A DNA stretch of 36,001 bases from Acidilobaceae archaeon (GTDB taxonomy: Archaea; Thermoproteota; Thermoprotei_A; Sulfolobales; Acidilobaceae): the NCBI GenBank assembly GCA_026995555.1, contig JALWOJ010000212.1:1-36001 (forward strand). The letters run 5' to 3'. A program made the position numbers and the translations under genes. Each line of letters opens with the position of its first letter. Positions within the stretch are counted from its first letter, which is position 1. Shown piece by piece: positions 1 to 7,873 of this stretch. Under the pieces are notes generated by a model. The model saw only the letters and a program-made list of their open reading frames with translations. It searched no databases and was not told the DNA's origin.

Positions 1-36
1 CCACCGATAAAAAGTGCTATGCTTTTCGTTACGACC

Positions 37-366
37 TTACCAAACCTTTATCCCTACAGGGACCTCCTCCGGAACAGGTAAGAGATACACCTTTCCGTTC
101 TCATCCTCCCCAACGATGAGCATGCCCTGACTTTCAACGCCAGCAAGCTTCTTCGGCTTTAGGTTTAAAACAAATATGAACTTTCTCCCCTTCAACTCCT
201 TCGGGGAGTACTGATCGGCTATTCCAGTCACTATCGTCCTTCTTTCTTTTCCAAAGTCAACTACAAGCTTTATCAGTTTCCTGGTCCTCCTTATTTTTTC
301 GGCCTCAACAACCTTACCAACTCTCATATCAAACTTCCAGAACTCATCAACATCATATAGTTCCAA
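37..366 (-). CDS. MetG C-terminal-like tRNA-binding (OB-fold) protein / methionyl-tRNA synthetase beta subunit-like
   Basis: 109 aa; FDMRVGKVVEAEKI...LVVDFGKERRTIVTGIADQYSPKELKGRKFIFVLNLKPKKLAGVESQGMLI is characteristic of the MetG C-terminal / Arc1p tRNA-binding domain. Confidence 0.9.
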   Translation of the reverse strand: MELYDVDEFWKFDMRVGKVVEAEKIRRTRKLIKLVVDFGKERRTIVTGIADQYSPKELKGRKFIFVLNLKPKKLAGVESQGMLIVGEDENGKVYLLPVPEEVPVGIKVW

Positions 367-470
367 ACTAATCTCACCACATGTCCTACTTCAAAAATAA
401 AATTGCGCGTCTCAATTTTTATTTAATATCTTCCTGCTTGGCCATGGTAATTGGTCTGGCGGTGTAAAAG

Positions 471-1682
471 GTGGTACCACAGCAACTGACAGCCTTCATC
501 ATAGGTTACATAGCACTTATAGCTGTCGTGTTCAAGAAGGGTGGGGCTTTAAGGGCTATAGCCGCCCTCATAGTCGTTTACCTGGTTTATACTATAATCT
601 GGCAGAGACCCTTCATTGCTCTTCAAAGCCTCATTGACTTAAAGAACTGGGTTAACCTTAGAGTTTTCATATATCTCTTCTTCAGCCTCTTTTTGGCGGG
701 AGTCTTGAGAGAGGTTGGTTATCTAAACAAACTTGTTGAAAGCACCTCTGGAATCAGCTGCAGGTTTAGCTTTTTGGGCGTTCCAGCTCTCATAGGTCTC
801 TTACCCATGCCCGGAGGTGCCCTAGTCTCTGCAATAGCTATGAAGGAGAAGTATCTTGACGAGGCAAAAATGACAAGGGAGTGGGCCTCCTATCTCAATT
901 ATTGGTTTAGACACATATGGGTTCCCTCATGGCCCCTGTTTCAGGCGATCCTTATAACATCAGCAGTCCTCGCTATAAGCCCTGCCAGCGTGATCAGCAG
1001 AACATGGTTTGGGACTGTAGGAGCGATAGTTGCAGGACTCATAGTTGCTGCCCCTGCCCTTATGAGATACACGTGCAAAGGTGGCTCCAGGAGCCTCCTC
1101 TTGTTCTTAGAGGCTCTATGGCCCTTCATTCTTTTAGCACTGCTAGTCTTCGTTGTCAAAATAGGGCTTCTCTACTCTCTGATATTAACCCTCCTTATAG
1201 TTCTCGCCATCACAAGGCCCTCGAGAAGGGCACTGTGGAACGCGCTAAAGCTGGCTACCTCACCAAGGCTTCAAGGGGTTCTTTTTGAAGCACTTTACCT
1301 CAAAGACCTTTTGGTTCTTACAAGGGCTCCAGAGGCCTTTTACACTGCAGCAATATCTGCAGGACTCCCATCAAAGGTTGTAGCTTATTCGGTTCCATTT
1401 ATATTGGGACTTGCGGCTGGCGGGGAGAGCTTCTTTGCCGCGACAGCAATGCCTCTTCTCAAATCATATATCGTTCATGGCTCTTTGATAAACTCTCCCC
1501 TCCTCTTCATATCATTCCTAGGAGGGTACCTAGGAGTAATGGCCTCACCTGTCCACCTGTGCTTTGCCTTAACGGTAGAATACTATAAGGCTAGGGCCGG
1601 AAAGGTTTTAGCCCTTTCATTTCTAAGTGTTGTCCTTACGACTCTTCTAGCCGCTCCCCTAGGCCTGTGGATATTGAGGTGA
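471..1682 (+). CDS. DUF401-family polytopic membrane protein (putative permease)
   Basis: 403 aa hydrophobic multi-TM protein with GLLPMPGGALVSAIAM and FLGGYLGVMASPVHLCF motifs typical of the archaeal DUF401 family; GTG start. Confidence 0.7.
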   Translation: MVPQQLTAFIIGYIALIAVVFKKGGALRAIAALIVVYLVYTIIWQRPFIALQSLIDLKNWVNLRVFIYLFFSLFLAGVLREVGYLNKLVESTSGISCRFSFLGVPALIGLLPMPGGALVSAIAMKEKYLDEAKMTREWASYLNYWFRHIWVPSWPLFQAILITSAVLAISPASVISRTWFGTVGAIVAGLIVAAPALMRYTCKGGSRSLLLFLEALWPFILLALLVFVVKIGLLYSLILTLLIVLAITRPSRRALWNALKLATSPRLQGVLFEALYLKDLLVLTRAPEAFYTAAISAGLPSKVVAYSVPFILGLAAGGESFFAATAMPLLKSYIVHGSLINSPLLFISFLGGYLGVMASPVHLCFALTVEYYKARAGKVLALSFLSVVLTTLLAAPLGLWILR

Positions 1683-1686
1683 TCCA

Positions 1687-2880
1687 ATGAACAAGGTTTA
1701 TGTCAGCGGAGAGGGGTTAAAAAGGCTAAAAGAGGGGACAGGGATAGTCTACAATAAGTGGGTTAGAGGGCCTTCAAGCATTAGAGCGGGAGAGCCTGTC
1801 GAGGTGCTCTCAGAGGAGGGAGATCCTATTGCCTGTGCCCTCTGGGACCCAATAGGTCCTGTTGCCTTGAGGATCATTTTCCACAACAAATGTCCTTATA
1901 ACGACATAAGATCTCTCCTGGAGCTTAAGCTTGAGGAGGCCCTCCTTGTTAGGGAGAGGTCTGGAATGAGGGACTTCGGCTCCTACAGACTTGTAAACAG
2001 CGATGGTGATCTGCTTTCAGGGCTAATAATTGATGTCTACAACGAGGAGGTTGCAGTTCTTCAGAGCAGCAGCCTTGCTGTAGATTCAAACATAGAAGTT
2101 ATAGCTGAGATCCTTGAAAAAAGGTTGAGGATAAGGAATGTCTTTGAAAAGAGCACTCAGAGGAGTAGGAGAGATATAGGCCTTGAGCCTAGACAGAGGT
2201 GGATAAGGGGGAGGAAGGAAAAGGTCCTAATAGAGGAACATGGAGCAAAGTTTGTCGTTGATGTAGTTAATGGACAGAAGACGGGATTTTACCTTGATCA
2301 GAGGATGAACAGGCTTGAGCTTAGAAAGTACGTGAGACGTGGAGACAAGGTTCTTGATGTATTTTCATACACTGGAGGCTTCGGAATACATGCAATGCTT
2401 GAGGGAGCGAAGGAGGTCACGTTTGTCGAGGAGGATCCGAAGGCTGTCGAGCTACTCAAAGAGAATCTAAAGATGAACAACATCCAGAGGTACAAAATAC
2501 TTAGTGGAAGCGTCTGGGAGGTAATGCCTAACATCAAGGAGAAGTTTGATATCGTTGTAGTTGATCCTCCAGCGTTTATACAGAGAGGAGATGAGGCTTC
2601 CATAAGGAGAGGGAAGAAGGCATACAAAAAGGCCTATGGACTCGCTCTTGAACGTGCAGATGAAGGTTCAATTGTTTTCCTAAGTAGCTGCAGCTACTTC
2701 TTAAAAAGGGAGGACTTCCTCTCTCTGATATCCTCGATCATCATATCTAGGGGCTTTAATTGCTACAGGATCCTTGGAGGGCTGAGAGGAGCCTCCCCGG
2801 ATCACGTGTTGAGAGGAGAGGAGTATCTTGAGTATTTGAAGGCAACATTTGTTCACTTAAGCTCTTGTAGAAAACATTAA
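1687..2880 (+). CDS. Class I SAM-dependent rRNA methyltransferase, RlmI-like (PUA + methyltransferase, COG1092 type)
   Basis: N-terminal PUA-like region, then NGQKTGFYLDQRMNR, VLDVFSYTGGFGIHA, VVVDPPAF motifs. Confidence 0.9.
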   Translation: MNKVYVSGEGLKRLKEGTGIVYNKWVRGPSSIRAGEPVEVLSEEGDPIACALWDPIGPVALRIIFHNKCPYNDIRSLLELKLEEALLVRERSGMRDFGSYRLVNSDGDLLSGLIIDVYNEEVAVLQSSSLAVDSNIEVIAEILEKRLRIRNVFEKSTQRSRRDIGLEPRQRWIRGRKEKVLIEEHGAKFVVDVVNGQKTGFYLDQRMNRLELRKYVRRGDKVLDVFSYTGGFGIHAMLEGAKEVTFVEEDPKAVELLKENLKMNNIQRYKILSGSVWEVMPNIKEKFDIVVVDPPAFIQRGDEASIRRGKKAYKKAYGLALERADEGSIVFLSSCSYFLKREDFLSLISSIIISRGFNCYRILGGLRGASPDHVLRGEEYLEYLKATFVHLSSCRKH

Positions 2881-2921
2881 TTTTGTTTGGTTAACCTAAC
2901 AATTTTGGGGAAGCCTTAAAG

Positions 2922-3392
2922 ATGAGTAAAGCTATTCCACATGGAAGGAGGGAGGAGGACTATCTGAAGACCCTTTATATGCTCTCGAGGGAGAGGAACG
3001 TAATTAGGGTAAGGGACCTATCAAGGGCTTTGGGTGTAAGACCCTCCTCCGCAGTTGAATATATTGAAAAGCTTGCAAAGAAGGGGCTTGTTGTGCATAG
3101 AAAGGGTGAATACATAGAGCTGACCCCTCAGGGCATTAAAGAGGGGGAGAGGCTTTATAAGAGATATGAGGCACTTATGAGGTTTCTTAAGGAGATACTT
3201 ATGTTGCCTGAGGACATAGCTGCTGAGGATGCCTGCTATATAGAGCACGGACTTCATGACCTGACCCTTGAGAGGATAAGGCTCTTTCTCGAGTTTTTAG
3301 ACATACACCTAAAGGAGAAGGGCAAAATAAACTTCCTAGAAAGGCTTAGAGAATATTATGTTAAAGGCAAGGTCCCTGAGAGCTGTACATAA
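2922..3392 (+). CDS. DtxR/MntR-family metal-dependent transcriptional regulator
   Basis: HTH RVRDLSRALGVRPSSAVEYIEKLAKKGLVVHRKGEYIELTPQG followed by dimerisation-like EDACYIEHGLHDLTLERIRLFLEF. Confidence 0.85.
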   Translation: MSKAIPHGRREEDYLKTLYMLSRERNVIRVRDLSRALGVRPSSAVEYIEKLAKKGLVVHRKGEYIELTPQGIKEGERLYKRYEALMRFLKEILMLPEDIAAEDACYIEHGLHDLTLERIRLFLEFLDIHLKEKGKINFLERLREYYVKGKVPESCT

Positions 3393-3480
3393 CAGCTTCC
3401 TCAAATCTTACATAATTTTATGACGGGATTAACACGGGAGAGCTGACTCGAGTATTATTTAGCATAGATCCCCATACTTT

Positions 3481-3508
3481 CTCCAGTTTCAATTAAAAGT
3501 TACTGGAG
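3481..3508. promoter_or_regulatory. Perfect 7-bp inverted repeat CTCCAGT-N14-ACTGGAG enclosing an AT-rich TATA-like element upstream of cdvB
   Basis: Read directly: CTCCAGT 3481-3487, spacer TTCAATTAAAAGTT, ACTGGAG 3502-3508; SD-like AAGGTGG at 3531-3537 precedes ATG at 3543. Confidence 0.5.
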
Positions 3509-3542
3509 GCATAGATAGCTCCCTAAGTCCAAGGTGGTAATT

Positions 3543-4376
3543 ATGGTTGTAAGCGTGCTGAAGAAGTTCTTCGGGAGACTATCTAATACAGGACAGCAGT
3601 GGGATGAAGGCGATGCAACAGATTACCTTAATGGAGTCGGGCTCGGTAGAGAGGTTGACTACGATGAAATAGCAGCAAACCTTGAGGTTAAGAGGTTAGA
3701 GCTTGAGCAGATGATGGGCTCCCTCATAAGTGAGGTCAAGGATTCATATTCGAAGATAGTTGACTCAATAAAGAGGGGGGATAGAGAGGGAGCCGAGCTC
3801 TTAGCCGCTGAGGTCGCAATGAAGAACACGTTGATAAAGGCGTTAGCTATGGTTTCAAAGCTACTAAAGCTCGCAGTGAGCAAGATAAGGACTGCTAAGA
3901 GTGTTGAGGAGCTTGCAAAGGTTCTGGGGCCCGCGGTCATCATGCTAAGGAACATAAATGAATACATGACCACCATGGCCCCTGAGGTTGCTGCCCAGCT
4001 CAGCGCAATAAAGGATGAGATTGAGAGGCTCTATGCCATACCTGGAATAAACGTTGAGCATGCAAGAATAAGGGGGATAACTGACCTAGTGCCAGAGTCG
4101 AAGGAGGTGCTGAGGAAGGCATACGAGGAGGCTTCTAAAGATCTGGAAAGGATCTTGCCTCCTCCGCCCGAGGAGGCGAGGGAGGTAAGACCTATAGATC
4201 TCGAAGAGCTTCAGGAGAGGCTTCTGAACTACATAAGGGAAAGGGGAGGAAGGATAAGCATAAGAAGGGCCGCTGAGGACCTTGGAGTATCTCAGGAGGC
4301 CATAAGGAAGGCCCTTTTCAGGCTCGAGGAGAGAGGGCTCATAAGGTTACATTTACCATCAAAACAACCCCAATAA
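3543..4376 (+). CDS. cdvB: ESCRT-III-like cell division protein CdvB (Snf7-like domain, MIM2-like proline motif, C-terminal winged helix)
   Basis: Charged helical N-terminal region, RILPPPPEEA proline motif, C-terminal winged helix RGGRISIRRAAEDLGVSQEAIRKALFRLEERGLIRL; ORF opens at GTG 3534 but ATG 3543 has better SD spacing. Confidence 0.85.
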   Translation: MVVSVLKKFFGRLSNTGQQWDEGDATDYLNGVGLGREVDYDEIAANLEVKRLELEQMMGSLISEVKDSYSKIVDSIKRGDREGAELLAAEVAMKNTLIKALAMVSKLLKLAVSKIRTAKSVEELAKVLGPAVIMLRNINEYMTTMAPEVAAQLSAIKDEIERLYAIPGINVEHARIRGITDLVPESKEVLRKAYEEASKDLERILPPPPEEAREVRPIDLEELQERLLNYIRERGGRISIRRAAEDLGVSQEAIRKALFRLEERGLIRLHLPSKQPQ

Positions 4377-4388
4377 CACTATTCTTTA

Positions 4389-7193
4389 TTAACTTGATGG
4401 CATAGGAATTATGAAGATATCACTTGTATAGTCTCCCCTTACTAATAGAAGGTAACCATCATAGGCCTCAAGCCTATCTCCTGGCCCTATCGGGACAGCC
4501 GGCATGACAGGGTTATAACTTCCCTCTTTTATTGTACTTCCTAGCACTAGATACTTGAATCCTCCGCCCTCAATGGCAAACCACAGCTCATTTTGATATA
4601 GTGTACACCCAACAAGCCTCAGATAGCTCAGGTTGTAAAGTATCCTTAGACCGTTGTTGCTGATGTCATATTCAAACACAGGAGTGCTGGCCTCCCCTTC
4701 CAAGGTGAAGTAAACCCTTAGGTTCTCTGCATCCAACGCTGAAGTCCCATAGGCATCCAAGGAGTAGCCTTCAATGCTAGTGCTGAAAACTATCGTTCCC
4801 GGATTGCTTTCATAAAGTTTCAGAACGATAACATCGTTGGCTTGGGTGTTATTGGCCACGACGACAGCTACACCATTAAAGGCTTCGAGCTTTACATAGG
4901 AAGTCTTAATGCCTAAGGAGTAACTTGAAAGCTGGGGGCTTTCAGACAGGCTCCCTATGTAGATGTAGAGGTTTCCAGAGCTCCTAGCTATTATCAACTT
5001 CTGGGTTATCGGGTCGTAGGAGAAGTCCTGATATCCATCAAACTTCATGTTAGATGGCAACGTTACGGTAAACCAGTAAGTTATTTCAGGTCCATTGCTT
5101 CCCGCAGTAACGTTATAGATGTCTATGTAGTTGGTCCCCCCACAGCCAACCATGAGCACGTAGTTGCCTCCGGGGACGTAACCTATAACGTTAAGCTCGT
5201 CAATGTCAAGCTCGAAGGGCTCGGTTGAGTTAAAGATTATCTTAAGATAAACTATATCATTATTAGGAGTTACACCTAAAGGAGCAGTTCCAGTTATCCA
5301 CTCCCCTGGAGATGCGTAGGTACCATCATAAATCTTGATCCAAGTAGAGTTGTTGTTTGAGGCAAGAATCTCATAACTCCCGCTTACGTTAGCCTTAAAT
5401 CTAAAAGTTACCTTAAGCCCTTGGGCTTTACTGCTTACATTGATTTCATCTACTAGTAGAGAGCTGTAGAACGTTGTAGTCGTTTTGCTTAGTTCGTATA
5501 CATTTCCTCCAATAAGTACAGGAACTTCTGTTTCATTATAATAGATTATTTCCCTGAGGTTATCGTCTGAATCATAGAGCATTATTGTCCAATTCCATAT
5601 TATTGGTTCTTTTAACACGTTGACTTCAGCAACTCCTAACGAATTAAAGTATCCATAACCCACTAAGGCTCCGGTAGCATTTAGAATCTCGATTTTCCAC
5701 CCCTTCATGTTTAGAGGACTTGTAAAAGTTATGATTGCAGGATAAGATTTTGAAATTAAGAACATATCGAAGTAACCTTTTTGTCTATAAGTTGCTATTC
5801 CTGGGGTAAAATAGTAGAGTGGATACATATTGTTGTCACAATCAAGGGTTGTAACTATAGAGAAGTTGTCAGACTGAAACCCATAAAGCTCAATGGAATA
5901 TCCTAGTGATGTAATATTAAGTATCATTTCGTACCATCCAGAAACGGTACCTAAGGATGTATCCTTAGCTATCGACCATCCAGTCCATATTCCCAATATG
6001 TTATATCCGTATCTACACCTAAGCTCCTCCTCTCTTGGAGCTATTGAAAAGTCGTACAGCGTTGAGCTCAACCATGATGTTTCATTTATTGCAAGGCCTA
6101 AGGATCCTTCTTTTTTTCCATACCCAGCTTTTAGTATTGTCAAAAGATAAAATCCCTTCGATGAAATAGTTTCTGGTGAAATATACAAAGCTACATATTC
6201 ACCACTATTATATAGACTATTACCTGTTCCTTCGCTGTTCTGGTAGACTCCTCCATCATAAAGACCGTAAGTAGATCCCTGTTCCCAATCACCTCCAATA
6301 GTTTTCAAATTTAAGCTCCTTGAGAAATCATTGAAATAAACTGTGTTATTTTCGTAAATTTCTAAAGTGTATCTAGTTGTCACACTTAGCTTCCTCGATG
6401 TCAAACTGACATAATTTCCATCGGCCTTCTCTAGAGCCTTAATATCGTCTATTGGCCAAGCTTCAAGCACCTGACCTATTGTTACATTAAATTTAAGTGG
6501 ACCAAGCCAGGTTTCTGTATGGTCCCCGCATGCTCTAATCAGGCTTTTTGTGGTTACGTTTGTAGTTGAAATATTAGAAGGAGACGCCACAATAATTCCC
6601 TTTGCGAATGACAAAAGATCCGAATATATCCTAGTTATTGGAACAAATGATGGCTGGTTCAGGTTTCCATACCCTTGGGCTGTGAAAGGTATTGTGAAGA
6701 CGAAGTAGCTCTTCGAGTAGTCTATAGGGACGCTTGAGGTTATGTTCACCTCAAGGACATAACTGCTCCCCACAGAGACCCCTACAGGACTTCTGTAGGT
6801 CCTCACAAGGGTCAGCTCGTTCCCAGTAAAGCTGTAGAGGGCCGTGGAGATGTTTGTAATTATCGAGGGCATGGAGCTTGAGTTCAGGATGTAAGATTTT
6901 CCTCCCGTGTCGGTCAAAACCATTCCAACGATCTGAATTGGGTAGTTCATGGAGTTTATGAGGGCGAACCTGTAGCTGTTGCTGCTTGTTGAGACCCCTA
7001 TGAGCCCCGCCCTCACCAAAGTTTTGCTCATCTGAAGGAGCCTCTGTCTCGTGTTCTCTATCTGGTTTATGACGGAGTAGCTCTGATTCACCCTCCTCAT
7101 GAAGAGAAAGTGAAGGGCCAGAATTGTTACAAGCATAACAATAATTATCATAGCAATTATGCCGCCCAAGCCCCTCCTAGATCTCCTCATCAT
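4389..7193 (-). CDS. Giant type IV pilin-like surface protein with large extracellular domains
   Basis: 934 aa; N-terminus MMRRSRRGLGGIIAMIIIVMLVTILALHFLF resembles a class III (prepilin) signal; the rest is Thr/Ser/Asn/Tyr-rich extracellular-like sequence; C-terminus has repeated strand-like segments. Confidence 0.65.
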   Translation of the reverse strand: MMRRSRRGLGGIIAMIIIVMLVTILALHFLFMRRVNQSYSVINQIENTRQRLLQMSKTLVRAGLIGVSTSSNSYRFALINSMNYPIQIVGMVLTDTGGKSYILNSSSMPSIITNISTALYSFTGNELTLVRTYRSPVGVSVGSSYVLEVNITSSVPIDYSKSYFVFTIPFTAQGYGNLNQPSFVPITRIYSDLLSFAKGIIVASPSNISTTNVTTKSLIRACGDHTETWLGPLKFNVTIGQVLEAWPIDDIKALEKADGNYVSLTSRKLSVTTRYTLEIYENNTVYFNDFSRSLNLKTIGGDWEQGSTYGLYDGGVYQNSEGTGNSLYNSGEYVALYISPETISSKGFYLLTILKAGYGKKEGSLGLAINETSWLSSTLYDFSIAPREEELRCRYGYNILGIWTGWSIAKDTSLGTVSGWYEMILNITSLGYSIELYGFQSDNFSIVTTLDCDNNMYPLYYFTPGIATYRQKGYFDMFLISKSYPAIITFTSPLNMKGWKIEILNATGALVGYGYFNSLGVAEVNVLKEPIIWNWTIMLYDSDDNLREIIYYNETEVPVLIGGNVYELSKTTTTFYSSLLVDEINVSSKAQGLKVTFRFKANVSGSYEILASNNNSTWIKIYDGTYASPGEWITGTAPLGVTPNNDIVYLKIIFNSTEPFELDIDELNVIGYVPGGNYVLMVGCGGTNYIDIYNVTAGSNGPEITYWFTVTLPSNMKFDGYQDFSYDPITQKLIIARSSGNLYIYIGSLSESPQLSSYSLGIKTSYVKLEAFNGVAVVVANNTQANDVIVLKLYESNPGTIVFSTSIEGYSLDAYGTSALDAENLRVYFTLEGEASTPVFEYDISNNGLRILYNLSYLRLVGCTLYQNELWFAIEGGGFKYLVLGSTIKEGSYNPVMPAVPIGPGDRLEAYDGYLLLVRGDYTSDIFIIPMPSS

Positions 7194-7630
7194 CCGACCA
7201 CCTCAGCATAACCCAAAACTTTGCCGTAGTCAGTTACTATCAGGATCTCGTGATTGCCTGAAGAGGTCGTTGGGGAGGCAAAAGGTCCTATCTTAACCAG
7301 CTCATTAGCCCCAAGCTTTAGGGGGAGGCCGAAGCCTATGGGGTTTGCAGGGGTGTTATCGACAAATACATCGTATATTTCTGCCCCACCAGAGCTCGTT
7401 GCAACGAAGATCCAGAGCTCCCCGTTCGTCTTATTTATATAGGCCCTGATTATGACAAGGTTCTCGGTGGCCTCCTTTTGAGCCCTCATTAAGTTACTTG
7501 CTACTGCTGCCTCCTGATTGCTGAAGTAGTCTATTGCCGCTAGATAGACGGTGAGGCCTACCGCGACCGTTATCATTAGGACGAGGAGGGCTGAGAATAT
7601 TTCGCTGATCCCCTTCTTATCCCTTCTCAA
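7190..7630 (-). CDS. Archaeal type IV pilin / archaellin-like small subunit
   Basis: MRRDKKGISEIFSALLVLMITVAVGLTVYLAAIDYF: charged residues + G, then a hydrophobic N-helix typical of archaeal type IV pilins; 4-nt overlap with the downstream giant pilin-like gene. Confidence 0.75.
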   Translation of the reverse strand: MRRDKKGISEIFSALLVLMITVAVGLTVYLAAIDYFSNQEAAVASNLMRAQKEATENLVIIRAYINKTNGELWIFVATSSGGAEIYDVFVDNTPANPIGFGLPLKLGANELVKIGPFASPTTSSGNHEILIVTDYGKVLGYAEVVG

Positions 7631-7693
7631 GACAAGCTTACCTAGATATATTTAATATAGTCCGAAACTTAAAAACATAACCTAGCCTATTAA

Positions 7694-7767
7694 GAGGATG
7701 TAGGTTGCGGTGAATACGTCCCTTCCTCGGTCATCCTCCGCGGAACCGCGGCGTCTCGAGGATCACT
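7694..7767 (+). other. Structured intergenic element with a 16S rRNA-like segment; possible sRNA or leader (strand uncertain)
   Basis: GCGGTGAATACGTCCC (7707-7722) matches the conserved 16S helix 28/44 region as I recall it; CCGCGGAACCGCGG and GGATCACT downstream resemble the 16S 3' end; alternative stems GAGGATG/CATCCTC and ATCCTC/GAGGAT. Confidence 0.4.
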
Positions 7768-7873
7768 TTAAGCCTAATTCTCTAGAAGGTTAATTAGTTT
7801 GCTTCGGTACTACCGCCTCTTCTCCCCCTTATTACTTAAAGGTCAGCTAAGAACTTCAAAGGTGAGGTGATTA

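Noticed and set aside
7707-7722. Minus-strand box C/D guide against 16S rRNA
   Set aside because: The complementary stretch GGGACGTATTCACCGC is not followed by a CUGA D/D' box on the minus strand and lacks a proper C box; kept only as an rRNA-like element.
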